Below, one piece after another: positions 16,281-25,646 of a stretch of 64,000 nt of DNA. The translations under genes and the position numbers were made by a program. The notes beneath the pieces are model-generated. The model had not been told where the DNA came from. It did no database searches and worked only from the letters and a program-made list of their open reading frames with translations. Source of the stretch: Eubacterium plexicaudatum ASF492 (lineage in GTDB: Bacteria; Bacillota; Clostridia; Lachnospirales; Lachnospiraceae); the NCBI RefSeq assembly GCF_000364225.2, contig NZ_AQFT02000001.1, positions 4,359,501-4,423,500 of the forward strand, in the 5' to 3' direction. Position 1 is the stretch's first letter, and each line of letters begins with the position of its first letter.

Positions 16281-18276
16281 AAACATCACGGCATCCGGCA
16301 GGCCGGAAGAGGAACTGGAACAGGCTAGGGAAAGTTTATCTAAAATTGAAGAACAGGCAAAAACAAAAGATCTGGAACTGCAGAATGTAAACATCTGTCT
16401 TGGAAGTGCCAGAGCTGCGGCAGAACGGTACCAGAGCCTGGCGGCTGATATTGAAGCACTGGAAAATAAGAAACGGACGGCTGAAAGCGCAAGACTGGCC
16501 GTGAACCGGACGATTTCAGTATGTGATACAGAGCTGGCAGATGAACCGCTGGTCATGGAAAATGCGGACAAATACCGCAGGCTGGCTGAAAAAGAAAAGG
16601 AGCTGTCTGTAGCGACGGCAGTATACGAGGCTAAGCGGAAAGAATCTGAAAAACTGGACAGCCAGATACGCAGCATTACACAGGAAATAGAAGAATATCA
16701 GACGCTTCTGGCCGGATACCGGAAACATTTGGAGAGCCTTGCATCAAAAGAAGATAAAGCGCTGGTGATGGAGAAAGCACAGGAATATCTGGAAAAAAAG
16801 ATGCAGCTTGATTCCATGTATGCAGATTCACAGGAGGCGGCGCGGCTGTCAGATAAAAGAAGCCGGCGGTCATATGCACTGGAAAGTAAAAAGGCATATT
16901 TTAACGAACGTGAGAGATCGCTCCTGGCAGAGAAAAATTCTCTGGAAAAGAGGACAGAACTTCTGGAAGATTCCGGATGCGTGGATATTGGAAATGCATC
17001 CTGCAGGTTTTTAGCGGATGCAGTGCAGGCAGGGAAAGATCTGGAAACATTTCCGTCCAGGATGGAAGCCCTCATGTCTGAGAAAGAGGATGCGCTTGCC
17101 AGCCTGCAAAAAGAAGTGGAAGCTGTGGACGTTGAAATCCGGGAACTGGATTTTTCGCAGGAAAAGCTGGATGCCTTGCGGAAAGAATGCGGCGGACTGA
17201 AAACATACGCAGAGAAGCTGAAAGAGATCGAGCGCTGTGAGGGTGAAGCTGCCTTAATACGGGCACAAATGGACAATGCACAGGTAAATATATCAAAAGC
17301 GGAAGAACACCTGTCAGGGCTGAAATTACAGGCTCAGGAAGCGGATGCGGAAAAAGAGAAGTATTCGCAAAGCTATTTGGAACATGAAGCTGCCATAACA
17401 GAAATGAAAGCGCTGGAATGCTGGCTGGAAAGGGAAAAATCCCTTCCGGTTACAAAAGAAAGAAGGGCAAATGCGCGAAAGCGTTTTGCAGAGCTTGAGG
17501 ATGAAATCCGTTCGCTTCAGACGGAGCTTGGTGCGAAACAGGAAAGGGCTGCGGCAGAAAAAGATTCAGCGGCAGAGTATGCTGTTTATGAAAGCAAAGC
17601 GAAAGAGATCCAGGCTTGGCTTGATATGTATGCAAAGGATACGAAAAGGATCCAGACACAGATCGGAAGCCTGGAGCAGAAGATTAGTGAAGTCCAGCGA
17701 ATACGGCAGAATATAGCGGTAATGCAGGAAGAAATTTCTGCATTGGCAGAAGACGCAGCGGATTTTGAAACATTGAAGCTGTCTTTCAGCCAGGACGGCA
17801 TACCGCACCAGATTATCCGGACAATCCTGCCAAAGCTGTCTGCGACAGCAAACAATATTTTAAGCCAGATGACATGTGGGCAGCTCGGCGTGGAATTTAT
17901 AACGGAAAAGGTGCAGAAGAATAAGAAAGAAGTCGCTACACTGGACATATTCATTGAGGAATATGGAAAGGGAAGCCTGCCTTACCTGTCAAAGAGCGGC
18001 GGGGAAAAGGTGAAGTCTTCGCTTTCCGTCATACTTGCCCTTGCAGAAATAAAGGCAACCACTGCCGGCATACAGTTTGGGATGCTGTTTATAGATGAAC
18101 CTCCATTTTTGGATGCTGATGGGATACAGGCGTATTGTGATGCGCTGGAAACAATACGTGAGCGGTATGGTGATATTAAGATTATGGCAATCACGCATGA
18201 CCCAACAATGAAAGCACGTTTCCCTCAAAACCTTGATGTGGTAAGGACGGAGAACGGCAGCAAAATCATTTATTAA
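16246..18276 (+). CDS. SbcC-like ATPase, coiled-coil and C-terminal lobe
   Basis: The 676-residue frame consists of long coiled coils with a central cysteine pair (SGCVDIGNASCRFL, near residue 245) where SbcC has its zinc hook, though the spacing is CX7C rather than CXXC. The C-terminal lobe has the ABC signature SKSGGEKVKSSLS, Walker B MLFIDEPPFLD, and the H-loop AITHD. It is the C-terminal part of the SbcC/Rad50 partner. Start is uncertain because the frame opens through a frameshift. Confidence 0.8.
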   Translation: MVKKHAIEVQSENITASGRPEEELEQARESLSKIEEQAKTKDLELQNVNICLGSARAAAERYQSLAADIEALENKKRTAESARLAVNRTISVCDTELADEPLVMENADKYRRLAEKEKELSVATAVYEAKRKESEKLDSQIRSITQEIEEYQTLLAGYRKHLESLASKEDKALVMEKAQEYLEKKMQLDSMYADSQEAARLSDKRSRRSYALESKKAYFNERERSLLAEKNSLEKRTELLEDSGCVDIGNASCRFLADAVQAGKDLETFPSRMEALMSEKEDALASLQKEVEAVDVEIRELDFSQEKLDALRKECGGLKTYAEKLKEIERCEGEAALIRAQMDNAQVNISKAEEHLSGLKLQAQEADAEKEKYSQSYLEHEAAITEMKALECWLEREKSLPVTKERRANARKRFAELEDEIRSLQTELGAKQERAAAEKDSAAEYAVYESKAKEIQAWLDMYAKDTKRIQTQIGSLEQKISEVQRIRQNIAVMQEEISALAEDAADFETLKLSFSQDGIPHQIIRTILPKLSATANNILSQMTCGQLGVEFITEKVQKNKKEVATLDIFIEEYGKGSLPYLSKSGGEKVKSSLSVILALAEIKATTAGIQFGMLFIDEPPFLDADGIQAYCDALETIRERYGDIKIMAITHDPTMKARFPQNLDVVRTENGSKIIY

Positions 18277-18283
18277 GGGATAA

Positions 18284-18305
18284 CCGGAGGGTTATCTCCC
18301 TCCGG
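18284..18305. promoter_or_regulatory. Hairpin upstream of replisome organizer
   Basis: A perfect 8-bp stem CCGGAGGG/CCCTCCGG with a 6-nt loop, just before the AAGGAGG site of the next gene. It could shield or space translation. It has no T-run. Confidence 0.4.
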
Positions 18306-18317
18306 GAAGGAGGAATT

Positions 18318-19247
18318 TTGGCAGATAAAAGATATTACTGGATCCAGCTGAAAGAAGGATTCTTTAAACAAAAGGAGATCAAGAAACTGCGTAAGATTGC
18401 AGGCGGCGACACCTATACAGTCATCTACCTGAAAATGCTCTTAAAGGCGGTGCAGCAGGGGAATAAGCTGTATTTTGAAGGGGTGGAGGAAACTTTCCAT
18501 GAAGAAATTGCGCTGGAGCTTGACGAAGACTCGGAAAATGTAAAAGTCACCATAGCGTTCCTGGAACGGCAGGGGTTGATCAGAGTGCTCAGCGAGGATG
18601 AGGTCCTGCTTTCCCAGTGCGAGGAAATGGTCGGTTCTGAAAGCGAATCCGCCGCAAGGGTGAGGAGGTACAGGGAAAAGAAAGCGTTACAAAGTAACGG
18701 GGATGTAACGCCGCTGTTACAGGACGGTAACATAGATATAGAGAAAGATATAGATACAGAGAAAGATATAGAGATAAAAAAAGATTCTGCCCGAAGCCCT
18801 GAAAGAAAGGGCTCCGGACCGGAAGCAGGCATCCCATCACCAGTCGCAGGACACGTAAGACCTTCCCTGGGAGCAGGAGCGGGGCAACAGTCCAACGAGG
18901 TGCAGGAAGCAGATGTTGCGGCAATCATACTGAACGACGGCACGGAATGGAAGCCGGACCAGGCATTATTCGCAGAATACGTAAGACTTTACCCAAACGT
19001 GGATGTAAAGCAACAGTTCAACGAGATGCGCGGCTGGTGCCTGTCGAACCCGGCAAAGCGGAAGACACCAAGGGGGATAAAGCGGTTTGTAAACGGGTGG
19101 CTGTCCAGGGAGCAGGACCGAGGAGGCGTCAGACGGCAGTATGCTGCCGGCAGCCCTGGCACTATGCATCACGAACGCATTGCCGAACTTGCAGGAGAAA
19201 AAGCGGAGCTGCCGGTGTGCAGTGAACTGCCGGAGGTGAGATATTGA
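18318..19247 (+). CDS. Phage replisome organizer (DnaD-like)
   Basis: The N-terminal 115 residues (KRYYWIQLKEGFFKQKEIKKLRK) match the phage replisome organizer domain, which binds the phage origin and recruits the helicase loader. A linker of repeated D-I-E-K-D blocks (about residues 140-158) leads to a C-terminal DnaB2-like domain (WCLSNPAKRKTPRGIKRFVNGWL). It starts at TTG 18318 after AAGGAGGAATT. It overlaps the DnaC-type gene by 4 nt, so the two are translationally coupled. Confidence 0.85.
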   Translation: MADKRYYWIQLKEGFFKQKEIKKLRKIAGGDTYTVIYLKMLLKAVQQGNKLYFEGVEETFHEEIALELDEDSENVKVTIAFLERQGLIRVLSEDEVLLSQCEEMVGSESESAARVRRYREKKALQSNGDVTPLLQDGNIDIEKDIDTEKDIEIKKDSARSPERKGSGPEAGIPSPVAGHVRPSLGAGAGQQSNEVQEADVAAIILNDGTEWKPDQALFAEYVRLYPNVDVKQQFNEMRGWCLSNPAKRKTPRGIKRFVNGWLSREQDRGGVRRQYAAGSPGTMHHERIAELAGEKAELPVCSELPEVRY

Positions 19248-19948
19248 GCGGGTACGGGTGTGAAAAATGCATGGATACGGGGTATGTACTTAAAAGGCAG
19301 GACGGGTACGACATTTCAGTTAAATGTGAGTGCTATGAAAAGCTGATGTACCGGCGCCGTTTAAGACGCAGTGGCATTTCGGCGGAGATGCAGAAAAAGG
19401 GTTTTAAGGATTTTGAATGTCGCGGGACAGATGTGCTCGAACAGGCAAAAACGAAAGCAGTCGGATATTACCGGAGGTTCCTCAACATTGAAAATAGCCG
19501 TCACAATTCTATCATTTTGTGCGGACAGGTTGGTGCTGGGAAAACGCACCTTGGCATGGCTGTGTGCAATAATCTGCTGAATGTCTGCCATGTGGAAGTA
19601 GTTTATATGGCTTACCGCAATGCAATAACCGAAATCAAACAGGCAGTCACAGACAAAGAGGATTATTATGCAGCAACAGAACCGTACCGCAGGGCAAGGG
19701 TGCTGTATATTGATGATCTGCTGAAAGGAAAGCCCACAGAGGCGGATCTGAATATTCTGTATGAACTGATCAATTACCGATATATGCATAATAAGCCCAT
19801 GATTATATCTACAGAGAAATTGCCGGATGAACTGATAGATTTTGATGAAGCTGTTGGTAGCAGGATTATTGAAATGTGTCGTGGAAACATAGTTGTTTTA
19901 CAAGGGAAAGAATTGAATTACAGGCTGTATTCCCAAAAGGAAAGCTGA
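19244..19948 (+). CDS. DnaC/DnaI-type helicase loader ATPase
   Basis: This 234-residue AAA+ protein has an N-terminal zinc cluster (CEKCMDTGYV...CECYE), Walker A GQVGAGKTH, Walker B VLYIDDLL and sensor I ISTEK. It loads the replicative helicase together with the preceding organizer. It starts at TTG 19244, inside the stop region of its partner. Length and motif order are normal. Confidence 0.9.
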   Translation: MSGYGCEKCMDTGYVLKRQDGYDISVKCECYEKLMYRRRLRRSGISAEMQKKGFKDFECRGTDVLEQAKTKAVGYYRRFLNIENSRHNSIILCGQVGAGKTHLGMAVCNNLLNVCHVEVVYMAYRNAITEIKQAVTDKEDYYAATEPYRRARVLYIDDLLKGKPTEADLNILYELINYRYMHNKPMIISTEKLPDELIDFDEAVGSRIIEMCRGNIVVLQGKELNYRLYSQKES

Positions 19949-19970
19949 GGAAGTCAGTCTTTCCTCAGCT
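19943..19970. terminator. Convergent hairpin
   Basis: A perfect 10-bp inverted repeat AGCTGAGGAA/TTCCTCAGCT sits where the loader gene and the minus-strand HTH gene meet. It may terminate both, though T-runs are lacking. Confidence 0.5.
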
Positions 19971-20154
19971 CTACCACATCGGATATGTCACAATCCAGTG
20001 TGCTGCATATTTTCTCGATAATTTTCAGGGAAACATAATCGTTTTTCCCAAGCTGCGCAAGGGCAGACGTTGACAGTCCGGCTTTTATGCGGAGCTCTGT
20101 CCGGGACATATGCCTGTTGATCAGCAATATCCATAGTTTGTCATAAGACACCAT
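19954..20154 (-). CDS. Small XRE-family regulator
   Basis: This 66-residue HTH protein (SYDKLWILLINRHMSRTELRIKAGLSTSALAQLGKNDYVS) is of the one-domain type that ends in CDISDVVEL. It resembles the N-terminal half of the regulator at 61622-61981. It faces away from the methyltransferase gene with ATCTA-type palindromes between, so it probably represses that promoter and its own. Confidence 0.82.
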   Translation of the reverse strand: MVSYDKLWILLINRHMSRTELRIKAGLSTSALAQLGKNDYVSLKIIEKICSTLDCDISDVVELRKD

Positions 20155-20311
20155 AAAATCACCTCTGAACGTATTTTAGCACAAAATATTTGATTAGACA
20201 ATATTATATCTAAAAAATAGATATTTTTATTGACAACGAACGTGTGATAATGTAATATCTAAAATATAGATAAAATATCTATAAAACAGATATACGAAAG
20301 GCAGAGAAACA
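20155..20311. promoter_or_regulatory. Divergent promoter with TATCTA operator array
   Basis: The rightward promoter is TTGACA (20230-20235), 17 bp, TAATAT (20253-20258). Inverted pairs of TATCTA/TAGATA occur around 20206-20223 and 20256-20275, with a further imperfect pair to about 20293, overlapping the promoter on both sides. A leftward TATAAT lies near 20203-20208. The flanking small HTH protein is the likely binder. Confidence 0.6.
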
Positions 20312-21172
20312 ATGAGTAAAAAGGCAGCGTTTAGTTTTCAGGGGAACCAGAAAGAGTTTATGAAAATATTTCGTGAACTGTGTTATTCCCGCCAGCCATG
20401 GGAAGTCTGGGCTGATGTTATAACAGCTATGGCATGTTCGATTGCAAATGCGGTGAACAGAACACCGGAGCGGCATGAGAAAAGAGAAAAAGAGTATGCC
20501 GGATGTATAAAAAGGCTTGGAAATGTGGATAAGCCGGCACAGCTTCTGGCTGTCATAGTAAGTGCGATGGAAGAAAACCCGGAACAGGACTTTCTTGGTC
20601 AGATGTATATGGGGCTGAATCTTGCAAACCACTGGAAAGGGCAGTTTTTTACACCGTACAATGTCTGCCGGATGATGGCAGAAATAAATTTTGGCGACGG
20701 GGCAAAAGCTGAGGCTGAAAGCAAAGGATATTTATCCGTCTGCGATCCATGCGTTGGCGCTGGAGCAATGCTGATAGCCGCGGCAAACGCTATGAGACGG
20801 GCGGACATTAATTACCAGACAAGCGCCGTATTTGTAGGGCAGGACGTTGACAGGGTGGTTGCGCTGATGGCTTATATCCAGCTTTCCCTGCTTGGCTGCC
20901 CGGGATATATCATTGTAGGCGACAGCTTATTGCATCCACCGACCGGGCATGTGTTGTTTCCACAGGAAACAGAAGGGCAGGAATTATGGATCATGCCAAT
21001 GTTCCAGACGGATGTATGGAAGATGAGGCGGCTGGCTGTAATGATGGAACATATATGTGGGGCTGCGGCCACAAAAAAACCAGTGGAAAAAGAGCGTTAT
21101 TTTATGTTTTTTAATTTCAAAGAACAGGAGGCAGGAAATGGAAGGGAAAAATCTGCAGGCTGCATTCAGTAA
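20312..21172 (+). CDS. N-6 DNA methyltransferase-like protein, catalytic motif altered
   Basis: The 286-residue protein resembles the SAM-binding half of HsdM-type N6-adenine methyltransferases: GQFFTP and motif I VCDPCVGAGAMLIAAA. At the place of motif IV (NPPY/F) it reads SLLHPPTGHVL, so the usual catalytic asparagine is missing. The protein is shorter than HsdM and has no specificity subunit nearby. It may be a SAM-binding protein without methylation activity or a divergent methylase. It is the first gene after an HTH-controlled promoter and precedes PcfK/PcfJ. Confidence 0.75.
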   Translation: MSKKAAFSFQGNQKEFMKIFRELCYSRQPWEVWADVITAMACSIANAVNRTPERHEKREKEYAGCIKRLGNVDKPAQLLAVIVSAMEENPEQDFLGQMYMGLNLANHWKGQFFTPYNVCRMMAEINFGDGAKAEAESKGYLSVCDPCVGAGAMLIAAANAMRRADINYQTSAVFVGQDVDRVVALMAYIQLSLLGCPGYIIVGDSLLHPPTGHVLFPQETEGQELWIMPMFQTDVWKMRRLAVMMEHICGAAATKKPVEKERYFMFFNFKEQEAGNGREKSAGCIQ

Positions 21173-22231
21173 TCCTGAATTGTCAGAACAAAGCAGGAAA
21201 GCGCTGCAGTCCGAAACATGGCAGAAAGCAAGGGAAGCGATGGGAGCTGATGCGCCTGGTATAAAAGCAGATGCATCAGCAAGAACGGAAAGAAATGATG
21301 AATTCCATCATGGAGACTGGAAAGCAGTGCTGCATGAATATGTAAGGACAGCATATAAGAGCGGTAAATCCGTGCATGGCATTACATCTGGCGGAACCGT
21401 CTATCAGTTTATGGAAAAAGACGATAAGGTGACATTCTATGATGCAGATGGAAACACATTATTCCATGTCGGCTATGAACAGCTTGATAAAGAATATGCT
21501 GAGATGATGGAACGGCAGGGAACGGAAAGTGCAGACTGCCAAATAAAAAAGAGATTGAAGAGGGCGGGGAAGAAGGCATTAAATGTTCCGGGGACATAGG
21601 AGAAAAATGCGACAAATATGAACCTGTGCAGTCAGAGGATTCCGGTGCAGAAGATATGGATAAAGACCATGCGCTCGTGAATCCACCCGGCGGAAAAGAA
21701 ACAAGCGGACCGGTAAAAAGCCATGCAGAAAAGAAGCTGAAAAATGAGTTAAAAAAAGCGAAAGACAAGTCATTTGCAGAACCGGTTATAGAGTATCTGA
21801 TCAAACGCTGCGGGGAAGATGAGGGGTTATCCCAGGATGTGATGCAGGAGCATAAGACGTGGGAAAAGTGTTATGACTATATTTATTCCCAGGCGCAAAA
21901 GTCTGCACAGAAAGGAGCCAGGAGCTGCGCTGTGCGTGATGATATCGTCTGCGAATGGGCTGAGGATTATTACCATAAGGATGATAAGGTAGAGGAAGAG
22001 AGAAAAGCAAAAAAAGCGGCAGAATCCAAAAAGAAAGCAGAAGAAAGAAAAGCGAAAGCAAAAGAAGAAGCAGCAAAAAAAGCAGTCGGGGCAAAAGAAA
22101 ACCAGGACACAAAAGCGCCGGATAAAACAGAAGCTGTTTCAGGCGGGCCGAAAAAGGGCCATGCAAAACCTAAGAAAAATACCAGGGACATGGAGGGACA
22201 GATGGATATGTTCTCCATGATGGATATATAG
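21138..22231 (+). pseudogene. PcfK-like protein, split by a -1 frameshift
   Basis: Frame 0 runs from ATG 21138 (after ACAGGAGGCAGG) to 21599 and includes YEYVRTAYKSG-type sequence and the AEMMERQ helix. The continuation, KEIEEGGEEGIKCSGD through the PcfK core (VIEYLIKRCGEDEGL, YDYIYSQAQKSAQKG, VCEWAEDYYHKDD) and a K/A/E-rich tail, is in the -1 frame, ending at 22231. The switch falls on an in-phase A AAA AAG (21545-21551). PcfK is of unknown function and is known from conjugative plasmid pCF10, always near PcfJ. Confidence 0.7.
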
Positions 22232-22242
22232 GAGGCAGACGG

Positions 22243-24372
22243 ATGGATAAAAGGTCATTGTCGGCAATTCCACGCCCATCGCTTACGAACAAGAATAAAG
22301 AAATGCTCCTGCTTGTGCCGCATATGAGCTATCTGGCAACGGCAGACAGGCAGATAATAAACGGGGAAGATACGCTGGCCATTAATTTTTTTCATGCGGA
22401 GGAAAAGGAATTGAAACCGGCATTCCGCACATTCTGCCAGATGGATGATTATATTACACAGGATTTATCAACAGATAAAACAAAGTGGAAAACAGGGGCA
22501 ATAAGCTACCTTACAGGCTATCTGTATTGGTACCAGGCTGGCGGAAATATTGTCATTGCGTCTGTTAGGGAAAGAAATAAGATACTCGGTTTTCTGCGTG
22601 ATTTTAGGAAAAAGAATGGGATCAGCGACCATGAGATCGATATTCCCAAAGGGGCGGTAGTTGATTCAGAAGTGGAAAACAGGATTGATGAATACCAGAA
22701 TACGATTAAGGGCTGGAAATTGCAGAAAAGGCATAGAGAAGAAAAAGCTGACATTGATCTGCAGATGCAAAAGTTTGGAGAGCTTCCTGCTGATTATGGC
22801 CAGTTTGTAAAAGATGTGGTGTTTGATAACGAAAACTATATTTTTTACAGCAAGGCAAAAGCAAGGGCTTACTGCACAAAATGCGGGCATGAGTTTGAGA
22901 TCAGGAAAGACGGGCTGTACCATAAAAAAATTGCCATATGGAATGATACGGATGAAATCAGACATAACAGGACAGTGCGCTGCCCATACTGCAATAAGTA
23001 TTTGACATGCAAAAGTGAAGGAATGGGCAGAAAGGATCTTTTTACGGTCCAGTGGAGCGTGCTGGTTCAAAAATACGGCGAGGAAGTGCTGGTAAGGTAT
23101 TTCTGCCATACAAAAGATTTTCAGGATGATTTTCATAATCCGGAAGTAAAGAGCATTGAAAAGTTCAGGACAGTACATTCTGCTGATAAATCAAGAGACT
23201 TTGAGTGGCACAGGTATAAAAGCACGGCAGAAATCAGATGGTGCAACTTTAAAGACCGAAGCTACGGCTATTTCCAGCCGCCGCGAATGGATGTGCCAAG
23301 AAGCGTCGTGCTTTATAACAGGAATCTTTTGGAAACGGTTGCGGGCACCTGCATGAAATACAGTGCGGTAGATATTTATGTGAACAATGTAGCAGAAACG
23401 GTCCATGTTTCCGGCGGTTCACGCTATATAGGGCAGGGCGGCAATATCCTTGCAGAACCATGGTGCATAGACTGGTATTTTAATTCCTACCGGAAAGCGC
23501 CGTATCTGGAGCAACTGTTAAAGGTTGGTTTTTATAAAATAGCGCAGGAAGTGCTGAAAGAAAGGAACCGTCCGGAATTTAAAAATGGCAGGACAGTCAC
23601 GGAAACGCTTGGAATTAACAGGCTGCAGTTCCACATGCTCAGGCAGATCGGAGATCCATCCATAAGGGAGGTAATGATACTCCGGTACGCGGGGAAAATC
23701 AGAAAAGAGGATTTTGAAACACTCCGTTATATCCCTGATGACGGCTATGACAAAATGTATGAAAAATACCTGGATATGCGGCAGTACACAACTATCTACA
23801 AACTGAAAAAATACTTCGGGAAACAGAAGATTATACATGACAGGGATTATTTTGATTATGTCAAATGGCTGGAAGAAATGGGATATGACCTGCACAATGA
23901 ATTTAACCTATATCCAAGAGATTTCCAGATGGCCCACGATGAAAAATCGAAAGAGCATCTCAGGGTTCAGGATCAGAAGGCAGCAGAGGAAATCCGGCGT
24001 TTTAACAGTATACTGAAAAAACTCCGGGAAGAAGTTTCGGATATCGATCCTGTAAATTTAAGGGTAAAAGGATTATTCATAAGGCTGCCGGAAAACCTGG
24101 AGGAATTGAAAAAAGAGGGCGAGTGCCTGCATCACTGTGTGGGGAATTACAGGGACAAGGTAGCAAAGGGAGAAACGATGATCTTCTTTATCAGGAGAGA
24201 GGAAGAGCCTGAGAAGCCATATTTTACTTTAGAGTGGAAGGGTAAAGTCCTTCAATGCAGAGGGTTCCATAACTGCGATATGACACCGGAAGTGAAAGCA
24301 TTTGCGATGTTGTTCCAGAAAAAAATGGAAGAATACGAAAATGCGCCGCAGAAGCATAGAAAGGCGGGATAA
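22243..24372 (+). CDS. PcfJ-domain protein
   Basis: This 709-residue protein is a full-length PcfJ homologue. It has a treble-clef pair (CTKCGHEFEIRKDG and CPYCNKYL) near residues 210-255, a helical middle, and the conserved C-terminal PcfJ core (EGECLHHCVGNYRDKVAKGETMIFFIR). The function is unknown. It is found with PcfK on conjugative elements and phage-like islands. The gene follows PcfK by 11 nt with its own AGGAGG site. Confidence 0.88.
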   Translation: MDKRSLSAIPRPSLTNKNKEMLLLVPHMSYLATADRQIINGEDTLAINFFHAEEKELKPAFRTFCQMDDYITQDLSTDKTKWKTGAISYLTGYLYWYQAGGNIVIASVRERNKILGFLRDFRKKNGISDHEIDIPKGAVVDSEVENRIDEYQNTIKGWKLQKRHREEKADIDLQMQKFGELPADYGQFVKDVVFDNENYIFYSKAKARAYCTKCGHEFEIRKDGLYHKKIAIWNDTDEIRHNRTVRCPYCNKYLTCKSEGMGRKDLFTVQWSVLVQKYGEEVLVRYFCHTKDFQDDFHNPEVKSIEKFRTVHSADKSRDFEWHRYKSTAEIRWCNFKDRSYGYFQPPRMDVPRSVVLYNRNLLETVAGTCMKYSAVDIYVNNVAETVHVSGGSRYIGQGGNILAEPWCIDWYFNSYRKAPYLEQLLKVGFYKIAQEVLKERNRPEFKNGRTVTETLGINRLQFHMLRQIGDPSIREVMILRYAGKIRKEDFETLRYIPDDGYDKMYEKYLDMRQYTTIYKLKKYFGKQKIIHDRDYFDYVKWLEEMGYDLHNEFNLYPRDFQMAHDEKSKEHLRVQDQKAAEEIRRFNSILKKLREEVSDIDPVNLRVKGLFIRLPENLEELKKEGECLHHCVGNYRDKVAKGETMIFFIRREEEPEKPYFTLEWKGKVLQCRGFHNCDMTPEVKAFAMLFQKKMEEYENAPQKHRKAG

Positions 24373-24373
24373 C

Positions 24374-24622
24374 ATGAAAAACAGGGCTAAAAAACCGATT
24401 CTGAAAAAGAGAAAGTATTTAAAATACGGCTTTGTAATTATGGAACATGAGGACTGCGTTTGCCCAAGATGCGGGGATATTCTGAATGCCGGACCTGATT
24501 ACCAGCCAAGATACTGTAGCCGGTGTGGGCAGAGGATAACTTTCACAGGAGTGCAATGGACAGAAGATAAGCAGACAGGGTTTGCGGAAGGGAGGGATTT
24601 TTACGAACCGGTCAAAAATTGA
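24374..24622 (+). CDS. Small zinc-ribbon protein
   Basis: This 82-residue protein from ATG 24374 has a basic N-terminus and a CPRCGD...YCSRCGQRI four-cysteine ribbon. It starts one base after the PcfJ stop and overlaps the DUF5131 gene, so it belongs to the same operon. The function is unknown. Confidence 0.65.
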   Translation: MKNRAKKPILKKRKYLKYGFVIMEHEDCVCPRCGDILNAGPDYQPRYCSRCGQRITFTGVQWTEDKQTGFAEGRDFYEPVKN

Positions 24623-25646
24623 GTGGTGCGACCATACATGGAACCCTATTACGGGATGCAGGCATAACTGCAGTTACTGTTATGCAAGGCGGATGGCATC
24701 CAGGTTTTCCGGGGATGTCAGGCTGAACAAAATGGCGAAGAAAGATTATAAGCTGGTGCCGGCAGCAGACGAAGGCGTAGGCCTGTATGTACTGGATGCG
24801 CCTATGCTGAATGAAACTGGAAACCCGCTGTCGTACCCGTTTGGATTTGAACCTACGCTGCACAGGTACCGGATGGATATGCCGGAAAAACTGAAAATGG
24901 GAAACAACATTTTTGTTGGCGCCATGTCAGATGTTTTTGGAGCCTGGGTGCCAGATAGCTGGCTGGATGAAATTTTTGCAGCGTGTGAAAAATACCCGGT
25001 ACATAATTACCTGTTTTTAACAAAGAACGTGGAGAGGTATGCGGCATACGGCGTACCTTGCAGGCTTGATAATATGTGGTACGGAACAAGCATTACAAGA
25101 GAAAGCGAAGCAGGCAGGTGGAACCAGCTTCCAGCGGGATGCCGGACATTTGTAAGCATAGAGCCGCTTTTGGAAGATATAGAGCCAGAGAAACACAATA
25201 CTATGTTTCGTCAGGTTGATTGGGTCATCATTGGGGCAGAAACAGGACGGAAGAAAGAAAAAGTGGTTCCTGCTATTGAATGGATCTGGAAGATTGTAAA
25301 GGAAGCTGACCAGGCAGGAATACCGGTGTTTATGAAAGATAGCCTGATCCCGATTATCGGTGAAGGAAATATGCGGCGGGAGTATCCTGCAGGGCTGCAG
25401 AGGAAAGCGATCAGCGCGAAAATGGAGAAAAAACTGTATGATTCATGCGTTTCCTGCAAGGCTTATATGAAAAAAAGCATGATGGTGGCTTTATCCGCGC
25501 GGTCTATGCGGGGCGAACAGCCGAAACAGTTTGGGTTTATGTGCAAGGAATGTTTTCGCAAATTTTGTGAAGATTGCAGTATTGTAATGCCTGTCCTTGC
25601 CGGGCTGCCAGAGCATGGAGTGACAGGAAAAGCGGATAGGTTATGA
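24582..25646 (+). CDS. DUF5131 (phage Gp37/Gp68) radical-SAM-like protein
   Basis: The protein begins KIEWCDHTWNPITGC and has a CRHNCSYC cluster (CX3CX2C), the iron-sulfur signature of radical-SAM enzymes, as found throughout the DUF5131/Gp37-Gp68 family of phages and islands. Further landmarks are MSDVFGAWVP, FLTKN and WVIIGAETG. A four-cysteine tail near residues 290-330 (CVSCKAY...CKECFRKFC) is an addition to the core. The start is unclear: TTG 24582 is used here, and the conserved part begins near 24607. The substrate is unknown. Confidence 0.8.
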   Translation: MRKGGIFTNRSKIEWCDHTWNPITGCRHNCSYCYARRMASRFSGDVRLNKMAKKDYKLVPAADEGVGLYVLDAPMLNETGNPLSYPFGFEPTLHRYRMDMPEKLKMGNNIFVGAMSDVFGAWVPDSWLDEIFAACEKYPVHNYLFLTKNVERYAAYGVPCRLDNMWYGTSITRESEAGRWNQLPAGCRTFVSIEPLLEDIEPEKHNTMFRQVDWVIIGAETGRKKEKVVPAIEWIWKIVKEADQAGIPVFMKDSLIPIIGEGNMRREYPAGLQRKAISAKMEKKLYDSCVSCKAYMKKSMMVALSARSMRGEQPKQFGFMCKECFRKFCEDCSIVMPVLAGLPEHGVTGKADRL

